A stretch of DNA of 45,012 nt from an uncultured Prevotella sp. (GCA_902495455.1 CABUXJ010000023.1:1-45012), one strand, 5' to 3'. Shown: positions 24,850 to 33,935, numbered from the stretch's first letter. Notes: generated by a model from the letters alone, not told the origin. Made by a program: numbers and translations.

Positions 24850-25688
24850 CTTAAAAAACATAAACGAAAGAATTTAATCACCAAAACATACACAATTTTT
24901 ATCTGTTCACGTCAAACGACAGAGATATTTAATATTTACAAAACCATGTCCGTCAAAACACTCAAGGAATGATGGCCGCAGGGGCAACGAGGGCCTCTTT
25001 GGTCATAAATACGGGCGGCGGACGTGCGAAATGTGAACGAAAAAAAAGGTTTGGAGATCCCGTAAGGGCCTTACTGCTCACAAAAAATGCAAAACCTCGT
25101 GAGTTTTTGATGTCCGAAAAAAGGCAAAAAAGCGGTCGGCAGCGAACCATAAGGCCCTCCCGGGGTCGCAACGGGCACGCCGTTGGGTTGCGACGGGGCC
25201 CTCGTTGCAACCCAACGGCGGCCCCGCGGCAACCCCATAAGGCCCTTATTGGCTACTCGTCTCTCCTCATTTGTGGAAGTCGGGTGAGGCCACTGTTTAT
25301 AAATGACTATTTATCAATAAGTTACAAAAACAGTGATTTTATGATTGGTAAAACGCCACGATTTTGACCTTCACAGGATTTGAAAATTTGAAGGCACGGC
25401 GGGAATTTTTTCAAAAGTACCTCTGAAAAACGACGTTAAATTCAGAATTTATTTGACACGAAGTTCCTCCATATCTCCCCAAATGAGAATAGACTGAGTG
25501 GATGAGAACAATTTGCAAACATGCGACCTAAGGAACAGAGGAAAAACAAACTCCCGACCATGACCAAAAAACGACAATGGACAGTCAGTTAAATAGCCGA
25601 CAAAACGGCAAAAATGCGTTAATGAACTCTAAAAGACGTGCTATAAGTGTAAAAACAACACTTTTTCGCAAAAAAAACACGTTTTTTT
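24850..25688. other. Gene-free region with a GC-rich palindromic island
   Basis: More than 800 bp without a gene I can support. The centre (about 24969-25260) is GC-rich and built from repeated GGGCC/GGCCC-containing words and nested inverted repeats. The flanks are AT-rich with no evident structure, apart from a small dyad AAGTGT/ACACTT near 25645-25663. A 132-residue open frame crosses the island but is Arg/Pro/Gly-rich, low complexity and unlike a real protein. Confidence 0.6.
25062..25250. repeat. Nested GC-rich inverted repeats
   Basis: GCCGTTGGGTTGC (25179-25191) and GCAACCCAACGGC (25207-25219) form a perfect 13-bp stem. Outside it GGGGTCGC and GCAACCCC pair again (about 25162-25235). 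Near-identical words CATAAGGCCCT flank this at about 25148 and 25237, and a near-palindrome GTAAGGGCCTTAC lies at 25062-25074. The arrangement could fold as an extended cruciform or structured RNA. Confidence 0.7.
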
Positions 25689-25719
25689 ATTGTTATACCA
25701 AATATTAATATTAATTTAG
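25689..25719 (+). promoter_or_regulatory. Probable promoter of the arabinose locus
   Basis: ATTG (25689-25692), 19 nt, TAATTTAG (25712-25719): one mismatch in each box compared with TTTG/TAnnTTTG, at the correct spacing, 45 bp before the first gene. Confidence 0.45.
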
Positions 25720-25764
25720 CACCGCAATAAGATAATCTTTAAAACAATATTAAAACTACTGATA

Positions 25765-26934
25765 ATGAAAAACCTGAAAACATCCTTCATGGGATTAGGC
25801 ATTGCCATAGCCATGCTATCGGCTTGCACGTCCGGTCAGCAGACACCGGCAACAACGGTCTCGGGACTCAATCCCGCTCAGTTTGACTCCATCATCAACG
25901 GTAAGAAGACAGCCCTCTACACACTCAAGAACGCCAACGGCATGGAGGTGTGCATCACCAATTTCGGTGGTCGCGTCGTCTCGCTCGTCGTTCCCGACAA
26001 GGACGGCAATCCCACCGATGTCGTTCTCGGCTACGACAATGTCGCCCAGTATGCTGACGCCGAAAACTCGCCGAGCGACTACGGCTCGTCTGTCGGACGC
26101 TATGCCAACCGCATCAACCAGGGAAAGATTACCGTCGACGGACAGGAGTATCAGCTGCCGCAGAACAATTTCGGCCACTGTCTCCACGGCGGCCCGACCG
26201 GATGGATGTATCAGGTCTATGACGCCGAGCAGCCCAACGACTCTACGCTGCGCCTGACCATCGTTTCGCCCGACGGTGACAACGGCTTCCCCGGCACCGT
26301 CACGGCCACAACGACATACACCGTCCTCAGCGACAATACGCTTGACATCACCTTCGAGGCGACGACCGACAAGGAGACCGTCATCAACATGACCAACCAC
26401 TCTTACTTCAACCTCAACGGTGACCCGGCCAACGAGGGCATGGACATGGTGCTCTACATCAACGCCGACAACTACACTCCGGCCGACTCGACATATATGA
26501 CCACCGGAGAGATTGCTCCCGTCGAGGGCACACCGATGGACTTCCACAAGGCCCACGCCATCAGTGAGACCATCTGCGACACGACTTTCCAGCAGATCAA
26601 GAACGCCACGGGATATGACCACAACTGGTGTCTGAACACATACAAGGACGGCAAGGGCGACGACACAGAGGTCTGCGCTTCGCTCTACTCGCCGAAGACG
26701 GGCATCATGCTCGAGATGTTCACCAACGAACCGGGCGTACAGGTCTACACCGGCAACTTCCAGGGCACGGGCATCACCTGCAAGAAGGGCATCAAATATC
26801 CCAAGCACGTATCCGTCTGTCTCGAAAGCCAGAAGTATCCCGACTCTCCCAACAAGAAGGACTGGCCGTCGCCCTACCTCAAACCGGGCGAAAAATACTT
26901 CAGCCACGTGGCCTACAAGTTTTCGACTAAATAA
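25765..26934 (+). CDS. Lipoprotein aldose 1-epimerase (mutarotase)
   Basis: A 389-residue GalM-fold enzyme with a lipoprotein signal: the lipobox LSAC places the acylated cysteine at residue 21, so it acts in the periplasm or at the outer membrane. GRYANRI, CLHGGPTGW, MTNHSYFNL (catalytic histidine) and TNEPGVQVYT (catalytic glutamate) are all present. It heads the arabinose locus 41 bp before the Na+/sugar symporter, so its likely job is to equilibrate arabinose or other sugar anomers before uptake. It is a paralogue of the cytoplasmic mutarotase at 11084; the two differ in localisation and active-site neighbours. The GC-rich codon use matches the rest of the locus. Confidence 0.92.
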   Translation: MKNLKTSFMGLGIAIAMLSACTSGQQTPATTVSGLNPAQFDSIINGKKTALYTLKNANGMEVCITNFGGRVVSLVVPDKDGNPTDVVLGYDNVAQYADAENSPSDYGSSVGRYANRINQGKITVDGQEYQLPQNNFGHCLHGGPTGWMYQVYDAEQPNDSTLRLTIVSPDGDNGFPGTVTATTTYTVLSDNTLDITFEATTDKETVINMTNHSYFNLNGDPANEGMDMVLYINADNYTPADSTYMTTGEIAPVEGTPMDFHKAHAISETICDTTFQQIKNATGYDHNWCLNTYKDGKGDDTEVCASLYSPKTGIMLEMFTNEPGVQVYTGNFQGTGITCKKGIKYPKHVSVCLESQKYPDSPNKKDWPSPYLKPGEKYFSHVAYKFSTK

Positions 26935-26975
26935 CTTATTACTAATCATATAAAACAAGTTAAAATATAACTATT

Positions 26976-28667
26976 ATGGAACTGTTAGACTGGCTTGTCA
27001 TTGGAGTGTTCGCTGCAGCGCTCATCGGCATCGTCGTCTGGGTCGTGTCCCAGAAAAACAACAACTCGGCTGACTATTTCCTCGGAGGCAAGGACGCCAC
27101 GTGGATAGCCATCGGTGCATCAATCTTCGCTTCAAACATCGGTTCGGAACACCTCATCGGTCTGGCCGGCGCAGGAGCCTCGTCCGGTATGGCGATGGCC
27201 CACTGGGAGATACAGGGATGGATGATTCTTATCCTCGGATGGGTTTTCGTCCCGTTCTACTCGCGTTCGATGGTCTACACGATGCCCGAATTTCTGGAGC
27301 GTCGCTACAACCCGCAGTCACGCACCATCCTCTCCGTCATCTCGCTCATCAGCTATGTGCTCACCAAGGTTGCCGTGACGGTCTATGCCGGCGGTCTGGT
27401 GTTCCAGCAGGTATTCGGCATCAAGGAGCTTTGGGGCATCGACTTCTTCTGGATTGCGGCCATCGGCCTCGTGCTCATCACGGCTCTCTACACCATCTTC
27501 GGCGGTATGAAGTCCGTTCTCTACACGTCTGTGCTCCAGACCCCGATTCTGCTTCTCGGTTCACTCATCATCCTCGTGCTCGGACTCAAGGAACTCGGCG
27601 GATGGGACGAGATGATGCGCATCTGCTCCATTCAGACTGTCAATGACTACGGCGACACAATGACCAACCTCATCCGCAGCAACAACGACCCCAACTTCCC
27701 GTGGCTCGGCGCGCTGGTAGGCTCGGCCATCATCGGTTTCTGGTACTGGTGTACGGACCAGTTCATCGTTCAGCGCGTCCTCTCAGGAAAGGATGAGAAG
27801 GAAGCCCGCCGCGGAACCATCTTCGGCGCATATCTGAAGCTGCTGCCCGTGTTCCTGTTCCTCATCCCGGGTATGATTGCCTTCGCCCTCCATCAGAAAT
27901 ATGTCGGTGCCGGCGGTGAGGGCTTCCTGCCTATGCTCAACGGCAATCCCAATGCCGACGCCGCCTTTCCCACCCTCGTGGCCAAACTGCTGCCCGCCGG
28001 TGTGAAGGGTCTCGTGGTCTGCGGAATCCTGGCAGCCCTGATGTCGTCACTGGCCTCCCTGTTCAACTCTTCGGCCATGCTCTTCACCATCGACTTCTAC
28101 AAGCGCTTCAAACCAGAGACTCCGGAGAAGAAGCTCGTAGCCATCGGACAGGCCGCAACCGTCGTAATCGTCATCCTCGGCATACTCTGGATACCTATCA
28201 TGCGCAGCGTCGGTGACGTGCTCTACACCTATCTGCAGGACGTCCAGTCCGTGCTCGCTCCCGGCATCGCCGCAGCCTTCCTGCTCGGCATCTGCTGGAA
28301 GCGCACATCTGCCAAGGGCGGTATGTGGGGACTCATCGCCGGTATGGTTGTCGGACTGACCCGTTTGGGAGCAAAGGTATATTACAGCAATGCGGGCGAA
28401 GTTGCCGACAGCACGTTCAAATATCTCTTCTACGACCTCAACTGGCTGTTCTTCTGCGGCTGGATGTTCCTCTTCTGCATCGTGGTTGTCATCGTTGTCA
28501 GCCTCATGACCGAGGCTCCGAGCGAGAGCAAGATACAGGGCCTCGTCTTCGGTACGTCCACTCCCGAACAGCGTGCCGTAACACGCGCCAGCTGGAACAA
28601 GTGGGATGTAATCCATTCTGTTATCATCCTTGCCATCACAGCGGCATTCTACATCTACTTCTGGTAA
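26976..28667 (+). CDS. Sodium/solute symporter (SSS family), probable arabinose importer
   Basis: A 563-residue inner-membrane protein with about 14 hydrophobic helices and the Na+/glucose cotransporter (SGLT) pattern: SADYFLGGKDATWIAIGASIFASNIGSEHLIGLAG near the N-terminus, then FWYWCTDQFIVQRVLSGKDEKEARRG and AALMSSLASLFNSSAMLFTIDFY. It couples Na+ entry to sugar uptake. Its place directly after the lipoprotein mutarotase and before the AraR-like regulator, araD and araA supports arabinose as substrate. Specificity is inferred from context only, since family members carry many sugars. Confidence 0.92.
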   Translation: MELLDWLVIGVFAAALIGIVVWVVSQKNNNSADYFLGGKDATWIAIGASIFASNIGSEHLIGLAGAGASSGMAMAHWEIQGWMILILGWVFVPFYSRSMVYTMPEFLERRYNPQSRTILSVISLISYVLTKVAVTVYAGGLVFQQVFGIKELWGIDFFWIAAIGLVLITALYTIFGGMKSVLYTSVLQTPILLLGSLIILVLGLKELGGWDEMMRICSIQTVNDYGDTMTNLIRSNNDPNFPWLGALVGSAIIGFWYWCTDQFIVQRVLSGKDEKEARRGTIFGAYLKLLPVFLFLIPGMIAFALHQKYVGAGGEGFLPMLNGNPNADAAFPTLVAKLLPAGVKGLVVCGILAALMSSLASLFNSSAMLFTIDFYKRFKPETPEKKLVAIGQAATVVIVILGILWIPIMRSVGDVLYTYLQDVQSVLAPGIAAAFLLGICWKRTSAKGGMWGLIAGMVVGLTRLGAKVYYSNAGEVADSTFKYLFYDLNWLFFCGWMFLFCIVVVIVVSLMTEAPSESKIQGLVFGTSTPEQRAVTRASWNKWDVIHSVIILAITAAFYIYFW

Positions 28668-28858
28668 ATGGACATGGCGCTTATCAAAATGACATGAAGC
28701 AAACCGTAGGGACATATGCTTGTATTTGTCCGCCTGTAACATATCGGCATACGACGATTGTATGACGGAAAACACAAGGATGTGTCCTTATAAAGCATCA
28801 TGCCGCCGTTTTGAAACAGCCTCAATGCCATATATTATTGCACACCAATATCCATAAC

Positions 28859-29587
28859 ATGAGCTATAACGACTCCCTGATAAAAGGTTCGTCTGCGAAA
28901 GAACCCAAAGGGATGACATACTATAACGAACACTCAAAAGTCCTCGTTTCCGTGGACTGCATCATCTTCGGCTTCGGCGAAGGCAAATTGCGCGTACTCA
29001 TCGGACGCCGCCGCCTCAACCCCGGACAGGGCCAATGGTCACTCTACGGAGGTTTCGTGCGCAACAACGAGAGCATCGACGATGCCGCGAACCGCGTCTT
29101 ATATGAACTGACAGGATTGGACAATCTATACATGCGTCAAGTCGGAGCCTTCGGTAACGTCGACCGTGACCCTGGTGAACGGGTCATCTCCATCGTCTAC
29201 TATGCGCTCATCAACACGACCGACTACGCCGAAGAATTGCGCCAACAGCACGAGGTGGAATGGGTCAACATCGACGAACTGCCGCAGATGTACTCCGACC
29301 ACAACGATATGGTCGCCAAAGCACGCCGCATGATGCAGGAGAAAATTTCCCGCGAGCCCATCAGTTTCCGCCTGTTGCCGGACCTGTTTACGCTCACCCA
29401 GCTGCAACGACTCTACGAGGCCGTTTGCGGCGAGGAGGTGGACAAGCGCAACTTCCGCAAGCGCATCAAGGACATGGACTTCATCGAGAAGACCGAACAT
29501 ATAGACAAGACCGGCTCCAAACGAGGAGCCTACCTCTATCGGTTCAACAAAAAAGCATATAACGAAGAACCAAATTTCAAACTATAA
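28859..29587 (+). CDS. araR: AraR-type Nudix-fold transcriptional regulator of arabinose use
   Basis: 242 residues from the ATG at 28859; a TTG at 28811 in the same frame is possible but lacks support. Residues about 25-150 are a Nudix fold (VSVDCIIFGFGEGKLRVLIGRR, then the box from G65). In place of the catalytic REUxEExGU the box reads RVLYELTGL (79-87), so key metal-binding glutamates are gone and hydrolysis is not expected. Residues about 165-240 are a winged helix (LTQLQRLYEAVCGEEVDKRNFRKRIKDM). Nudix-winged-helix regulators of this type (AraR, of the NrtR group) are known to control arabinose genes in Bacteroides. It ends 4 bp before araD. The arabinose effector role is inferred from family and context. 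Confidence 0.9.
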   Translation: MSYNDSLIKGSSAKEPKGMTYYNEHSKVLVSVDCIIFGFGEGKLRVLIGRRRLNPGQGQWSLYGGFVRNNESIDDAANRVLYELTGLDNLYMRQVGAFGNVDRDPGERVISIVYYALINTTDYAEELRQQHEVEWVNIDELPQMYSDHNDMVAKARRMMQEKISREPISFRLLPDLFTLTQLQRLYEAVCGEEVDKRNFRKRIKDMDFIEKTEHIDKTGSKRGAYLYRFNKKAYNEEPNFKL

Positions 29588-29591
29588 TACA

Positions 29592-30293
29592 ATGTTGGAA
29601 GAACTGAAAGAAAAAGTATTCCGGGCAAACCTCGACCTCGTGAAGCACAATCTCGTGATATTCACATGGGGCAACGTCTCGGGAATAGACCGCGAGAAAG
29701 GTCTCGTGGTCATCAAACCGTCGGGCGTAAGCTACGACAACATGAAGGCGTCGGACATGGTCGTCGTCGACCTCAACACCGGCAAGGTCGTCGAAGGAGA
29801 CCTCAACCCCTCGTCCGACACACCGACACACCTCGTCCTCTACCGGGCTTTCCCCGAACTGGGCGGCATCGTCCACACTCACTCCACCTACGCCACGGCA
29901 TGGGCTCAGGCCGGACGTGACATTCCCAACATCGGCACGACCCATGCCGACTATTTCCACGACGCCATTCCCTGCACGGACGACATGACCGAGGCTGAAG
30001 TGAAAGGCGAGTATGAGTTGGAGACGGGCAACGTCATCGTCAAACGCATCAAGGCCGGCGGCATCAATCCCGTCCACACGCCCGGTGTTCTCGTGAAGAA
30101 CCACGGTCCGTTCTCGTGGGGCAAAGACGCTGACAACGCTGTCTACAATGCCGTAGTCATGGAGCAGGTGGCCAAAATGGCGTTTGTCTCGTTCGCGGTC
30201 AATCCCGCAACGACAATGAATCCGCTGCTCGTCGAAAAGCATTTCAGCCGCAAGCACGGCCCTAACGCCTATTACGGACAGAAAAAGAAATAA
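29592..30293 (+). CDS. araD: L-ribulose-5-phosphate 4-epimerase
   Basis: A 233-residue class II aldolase-like enzyme that converts L-ribulose-5-phosphate to D-xylulose-5-phosphate. It aligns residue for residue with the E. coli AraD numbering I know: Asp76, zinc ligands His95 and His97 (VHTHS) and His171 (KNHGPF), with Asp120 and a tyrosine pair near 227-228. It is cytoplasmic and Zn2+-dependent. The start lies 4 bp after the regulator stop, so the two are translationally close. A 214-bp gap separates it from araA. Confidence 0.95.
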   Translation: MLEELKEKVFRANLDLVKHNLVIFTWGNVSGIDREKGLVVIKPSGVSYDNMKASDMVVVDLNTGKVVEGDLNPSSDTPTHLVLYRAFPELGGIVHTHSTYATAWAQAGRDIPNIGTTHADYFHDAIPCTDDMTEAEVKGEYELETGNVIVKRIKAGGINPVHTPGVLVKNHGPFSWGKDADNAVYNAVVMEQVAKMAFVSFAVNPATTMNPLLVEKHFSRKHGPNAYYGQKKK

Positions 30294-30507
30294 AGGAACA
30301 AGGCCCAACCCTACCTCCACAAGGGGAGGTGAACTGAACACATCAGCCTTGGAGAAGAGTGAAAAGTGAAGATTTAAGAGTTAATGACGAAGAGTTATGA
30401 TTATTCTTTGAGCTTACTTTATCACTATTCCATAAAAGTGAGGAAGGGCACTCCAACATAACAGAATTATATATAATAAACTAATAACTAACAATATCCA
30501 AACTATT

Positions 30508-32049
30508 ATGATTAAAGCATTTGAAAATTACGAAGTGTGGTTCGTGACCGGCGCACAGCTTCTCTATGGAGGCGACGCCGTAGTACAGGTAGACGGTCAC
30601 TCAAAGGAAATGGTGGACGGACTGAACAACTCGGGACGCCTGCCCATAAAGGTAGTATATAAAGGTACGGCAAACAGCTCAAAGGAGGTTGCCGACATAT
30701 TCGCACAGGCCAACAACGACAAGAAGTGCGTCGGTGTCATCACATGGATGCACACGTTCTCACCCGCCAAGATGTGGATTCACGGTCTGCAGATACTCCA
30801 CAAGCCGCTGCTCCACCTCCACACACAGTTTAACGAGGAGATACCTTGGGACACGATGGACATGGACTTCATGAACCTCAACCAGAGCGCTCACGGCGAC
30901 CGCGAGTTCGGACACATCATATCCCGCATGCGCATACGCCGCAAGCTCGTCGTCGGCTACTGGAAAGACGAGAAGACGCAGGACCACATCGCCGTATGGT
31001 CACGTGTCTGCGCCGCTTGGGCTGACTCTCAGGACATGCTCATCCTGCGCTTCGGCGACCAGATGAACAACGTTGCCGTGACTGACGGCGACAAGGTGGC
31101 TGCCGAGCAGGTGTTGGGCTATCACGTCGACTACTGCCCGTTCAGCGAGGTGATGGGATATTTCAACAACATCAAGGACGCTGACGTCGACGCTCTCGTG
31201 AATGAATATTTCCGTCTTTACGACCATGATGCCGCTCTGGAAGATAAAGCGACTGAGGCTTACAAGAAGGTCTGGAACTCAGCCAAGGCAGAGCTTACGC
31301 TCCGTGCCGTACTTGAGGCTAAGGGTGCCAAAGGCTTCACAACCAACTTCGACGACCTCGGCGATGTCAACGTCGAACAAACCGGTCTTGGCTTCGACCA
31401 GATTCCGGGTCTCGCCTCTCAGCGTCTCATGGCCGAAGGCTATGGTTTCGGCGCCGAAGGAGACTGGAAATCGGCAGCTCTCTATCGCACCGTCTGGGTG
31501 ATGAACCAAGGCATGGAAGGCGGATGCTCTTTCCTCGAAGACTACACGCTCAACTTCAACGGCGAGCAAAGTGCCATCCTCCAGTCTCACATGCTTGAGG
31601 TTTGCCCGCTCATCGCTACCGCACGTCCGCGTCTGGAAGTCCACTTCCTCGGAATCGGCATACGCAAGAGCCAGACCGCACGCCTTGTCTTCACGTCAAA
31701 GGTAGGCAAGGGTGTTACTGCCACTGTCGTAGACATGGGCAACCGCTTCCGCCTCATCGTCAACGACGTCGACTGCATCGAGCCGAAACCGCTGCCCAAG
31801 CTGCCCGTGGCTTCGGCTCTGTGGATTCCGCAGCCCAACTTCGAGGTTGGTGCAGGATGCTGGATTTACGCCGGCGGAACCCACCACAGCTGCTTCTCCT
31901 ACGACCTGACCGACGAATATTGGCAGGACTACGCCGAGATTGCCGGCATCGAGTGTCTCCTCATCAACAACGAGACCACAGTGGACAACTTCCGTCGCGA
32001 GCTCCGCGTGAACGAAGTCTACTACATGCTAAACAAGGCTCTCTGCTGA
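30508..32049 (+). CDS. araA: L-arabinose isomerase
   Basis: A 513-residue enzyme that isomerises L-arabinose to L-ribulose, Mn2+-dependent and cytoplasmic. Family landmarks are VWFVTGAQLLYG at the N-terminus, TWMHTFSPAKMWI, LHTQFNEEIPWDTMDMD, LNQSAHGDREF and the C-terminal GGTHHSCFSYDL with the active-site histidines. Length is normal (about 500). The 214-bp gap upstream (30294-30507) holds degenerate GAAGAGT/GAGTTA words and a small TCACT/AGTGA dyad near 30420-30443 but no clear consensus promoter, so it may belong to the long transcript or have its own AraR-controlled start. Confidence 0.97.
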   Translation: MIKAFENYEVWFVTGAQLLYGGDAVVQVDGHSKEMVDGLNNSGRLPIKVVYKGTANSSKEVADIFAQANNDKKCVGVITWMHTFSPAKMWIHGLQILHKPLLHLHTQFNEEIPWDTMDMDFMNLNQSAHGDREFGHIISRMRIRRKLVVGYWKDEKTQDHIAVWSRVCAAWADSQDMLILRFGDQMNNVAVTDGDKVAAEQVLGYHVDYCPFSEVMGYFNNIKDADVDALVNEYFRLYDHDAALEDKATEAYKKVWNSAKAELTLRAVLEAKGAKGFTTNFDDLGDVNVEQTGLGFDQIPGLASQRLMAEGYGFGAEGDWKSAALYRTVWVMNQGMEGGCSFLEDYTLNFNGEQSAILQSHMLEVCPLIATARPRLEVHFLGIGIRKSQTARLVFTSKVGKGVTATVVDMGNRFRLIVNDVDCIEPKPLPKLPVASALWIPQPNFEVGAGCWIYAGGTHHSCFSYDLTDEYWQDYAEIAGIECLLINNETTVDNFRRELRVNEVYYMLNKALC

Positions 32050-32063
32050 TAACATTGTAACCT

Positions 32064-32119
32064 AACACGAAGACGCGAAGGCACAAAGTCTTTTCTTTGC
32101 GTCTTTGCGTCTTCGCGTT
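32064..32119. repeat. Inverted repeat with GACGCAAAG-type arms, second copy
   Basis: The arm at 32064-32088 (AACACGAAGACGCGAAGG then CACAAAG) pairs with 32095-32119 (CTTTGCGTCTTTGCGTC then TTCGCGTT), 21 of 25 positions, with a 6-nt loop. It is the same class of element as 9586-9640. It lies between araA and the kinase gene and could attenuate transcription or stabilise the upstream mRNA. Confidence 0.75.
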
Positions 32120-32147
32120 GAACATCACCCGACAAAATGTTTTCTTT

Positions 32148-33746
32148 ATGAACTCAAATGCGAAACAAACCATAGAGTCCGGTAAGGCCATCCTCGGCAT
32201 CGAATTCGGATCTACGAGAATAAAGGCCGTCCTCATCGACGAAAACAACAACCCTATCGCACAGGGCAGCCACGAATGGGAGAACCAACTCGTGGACGGC
32301 CTGTGGACATACAGCACCGAAGCCATCTGGTACGGATTGCAGGACTGCTACGCCGACCTGCGCGCCAATGTCAAGAAGCTATATGACACGGAAATCGAAA
32401 TTCTTGCCGGCATCGGCGTCAGCGCTATGATGCACGGATATATGGCGTTCAACGACAAGAACGAAATACTCGTTCCGTTCCGTACGTGGCGCAACACCAA
32501 CACGGCACAGGCTGCGGCCGAACTGTCCAAGCTCTTCGTCTATAACATACCGCTGCGCTGGAGCATCTCGCATCTCTATCAGGCCATATTATACAATGAG
32601 GAGCACGTGAAGGACATTCGCTTCCAGACAACTCTGGCCGGATATATCCACTGGCAGCTCACGGGACAGAAGGTGCTCGGCATCGGCGACGCTTCGGGCA
32701 TGCTCCCGATAGACCCTGAGACGAAAAACTATTCGTCCGAGATGGTGGACAAGTTCAACAAACTCATTGCCCCGAAAGGCTACGACTGGACGCTGCTCGA
32801 CATATTCCCCAAGGTGTTGCAGGCCGGCGAGAACGCCGGATTCCTCACGGAAGAGGGTGCAAAGCGGCTCGATATCTCCGGCCATCTGAAACCCGGCATA
32901 CCGATGTGTCCGCCCGAGGGCGACGCCGGTACGGGAATGGTGGCCACCAACGCCGTCCGTCAGCGCACCGGAAATGTGTCGGCAGGAACGTCATCGTTCT
33001 CCATGATTGTCTTAGAGAAAGACCTATCCCGTCCATACGAAATGATCGACATGGTGACTACGCCCGACGGAAGCCCCGTGGCAATGGTTCACTGCAACAA
33101 CTGCACGTCTGACCTCAACGCTTGGGTGGGACTGTTCCGCGAATATCAGGAACTGCTCGGCATACCGGTGGACATGAACGAGATATATGGCAAGCTCTAC
33201 AACAATGCTCTCGCGGGCGACGCCGACTGCGGCGGACTCATCTCCTACAACTATATTTCGGGTGAACCCGTGACGGGTCTGGCCGAAGGACGCCCGATGT
33301 TCGTGCGCTCGGCAAACGACAAGTTCAATCTTGCCAACTTCATGCGCGCCAATCTCTACGCCTCCGTCGCCGTGCTGAAGATCGGAAACGACATTCTCTT
33401 CAACGACGAGAAGATAAAGGTAGACCGCATCACCGGCCACGGCGGACTGTTCAAGACCAAAGGTGTGGGACAGAGCATACTGGCCGCCGCCATCAATTCT
33501 CCGATCTCTGTAATGGAGACAGCCGGCGAAGGCGGTGCATGGGGTATCGCCCTACTCGCCTCCTATCTTGTCAACAACAATGACAAGCTTGCCTTGGCTG
33601 ACTATCTTGACAAGGTTGTCTTTGCGGGCAATACCGGTATTGAGATTGCCCCGAAGGCGGAAGACGTTGCCGGTTTCAACGCCTACATCGAGAATTACAA
33701 GGCATGTCTGCCCGTCGAAGAAGCAGCCGTGGCCAACAAGAAATAG
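32148..33746 (+). CDS. araB: FGGY-family carbohydrate kinase, probable L-ribulokinase
   Basis: About 532 residues from the ATG at 32148; an in-frame TTG at 32097 lies inside the hairpin repeat and is unlikely. The FGGY phosphate-binding start is GIEFGSTRIKAVLID; other landmarks are the substrate-region MMHGYMAF, GDASGMLPID, GNVSAGTSSFSMIV and HGGLFKTKGVGQ near the C-terminus. It resembles xylulokinase-like enzymes, but position between araA and the arabinofuranosidase in a locus with araD points to L-ribulose phosphorylation. The symbol rests on that context and on the same gene order in Bacteroides arabinose operons. Confidence 0.85.
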   Translation: MNSNAKQTIESGKAILGIEFGSTRIKAVLIDENNNPIAQGSHEWENQLVDGLWTYSTEAIWYGLQDCYADLRANVKKLYDTEIEILAGIGVSAMMHGYMAFNDKNEILVPFRTWRNTNTAQAAAELSKLFVYNIPLRWSISHLYQAILYNEEHVKDIRFQTTLAGYIHWQLTGQKVLGIGDASGMLPIDPETKNYSSEMVDKFNKLIAPKGYDWTLLDIFPKVLQAGENAGFLTEEGAKRLDISGHLKPGIPMCPPEGDAGTGMVATNAVRQRTGNVSAGTSSFSMIVLEKDLSRPYEMIDMVTTPDGSPVAMVHCNNCTSDLNAWVGLFREYQELLGIPVDMNEIYGKLYNNALAGDADCGGLISYNYISGEPVTGLAEGRPMFVRSANDKFNLANFMRANLYASVAVLKIGNDILFNDEKIKVDRITGHGGLFKTKGVGQSILAAAINSPISVMETAGEGGAWGIALLASYLVNNNDKLALADYLDKVVFAGNTGIEIAPKAEDVAGFNAYIENYKACLPVEEAAVANKK

Positions 33747-33767
33747 GCGCGGCGGCATCATCGTATT

Positions 33768-33852
33768 GTTACACGGCTCATGTAACGCTGTTACAAGGGC
33801 TGTGTAACAATGTTACAAGGGCCGTGTAACAACGTTACATGAGCCATGTAGC
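33768..33852. repeat. Array of four 19-bp palindromes with exact 22-bp period
   Basis: Units begin at 33768, 33790, 33812 and 33834: GTTACACGGCTCATGTAAC, GTTACAAGGGCTGTGTAAC, GTTACAAGGGCCGTGTAAC and GTTACATGAGCCATGTAGC. The spacers are GCT, AAT and AAC. Each unit has 6-bp GTTACA/TGTAAC arms (the last weakened by one base) around a 7-nt centre, and the junctions form a second palindrome set, GTAAC-N3-GTTAC. The array lies 84 bp before the GH51 start codon and 22 bp after the kinase stop codon. Confidence 0.9.
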
Positions 33853-33935
33853 ACAACGACACCATCATCAAAGAGTTATTTACGGGGGAAAAATCCCCTC
33901 TATACGTATTATTAATATAAAGTAAAGACCATTCT

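Noticed and set aside
24969..25367. 132-codon open frame on the plus strand through the GC-rich island
   Set aside because: The translation is Arg/Gly/Pro-rich low complexity that follows the palindromic repeats, has no domain or signal, and is antisense-open too; GC-rich DNA often stays open by chance.
25816..26958. 380-codon open frame on the minus strand opposite the lipoprotein mutarotase
   Set aside because: It is the shadow of a GC-biased gene: valine/arginine-rich, no recognisable motif, while the plus strand carries a complete mutarotase with all catalytic residues.
28811..28858. Earlier TTG start for the Nudix regulator
   Set aside because: The added 16 residues are not part of the fold, and an ATG at 28859 gives a normal-length AraR-like protein.
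32097..32147. Earlier TTG start for the FGGY kinase
   Set aside because: The added residues would be encoded by the right arm of the hairpin repeat; the ATG at 32148 is followed directly by the conserved phosphate-binding segment at normal distance.
33768..33852. CRISPR-like array
   Set aside because: The period is regular, but the repeats are 19 bp with 3-nt spacers and each is itself a palindrome; there is no room for spacers and no cas gene nearby.
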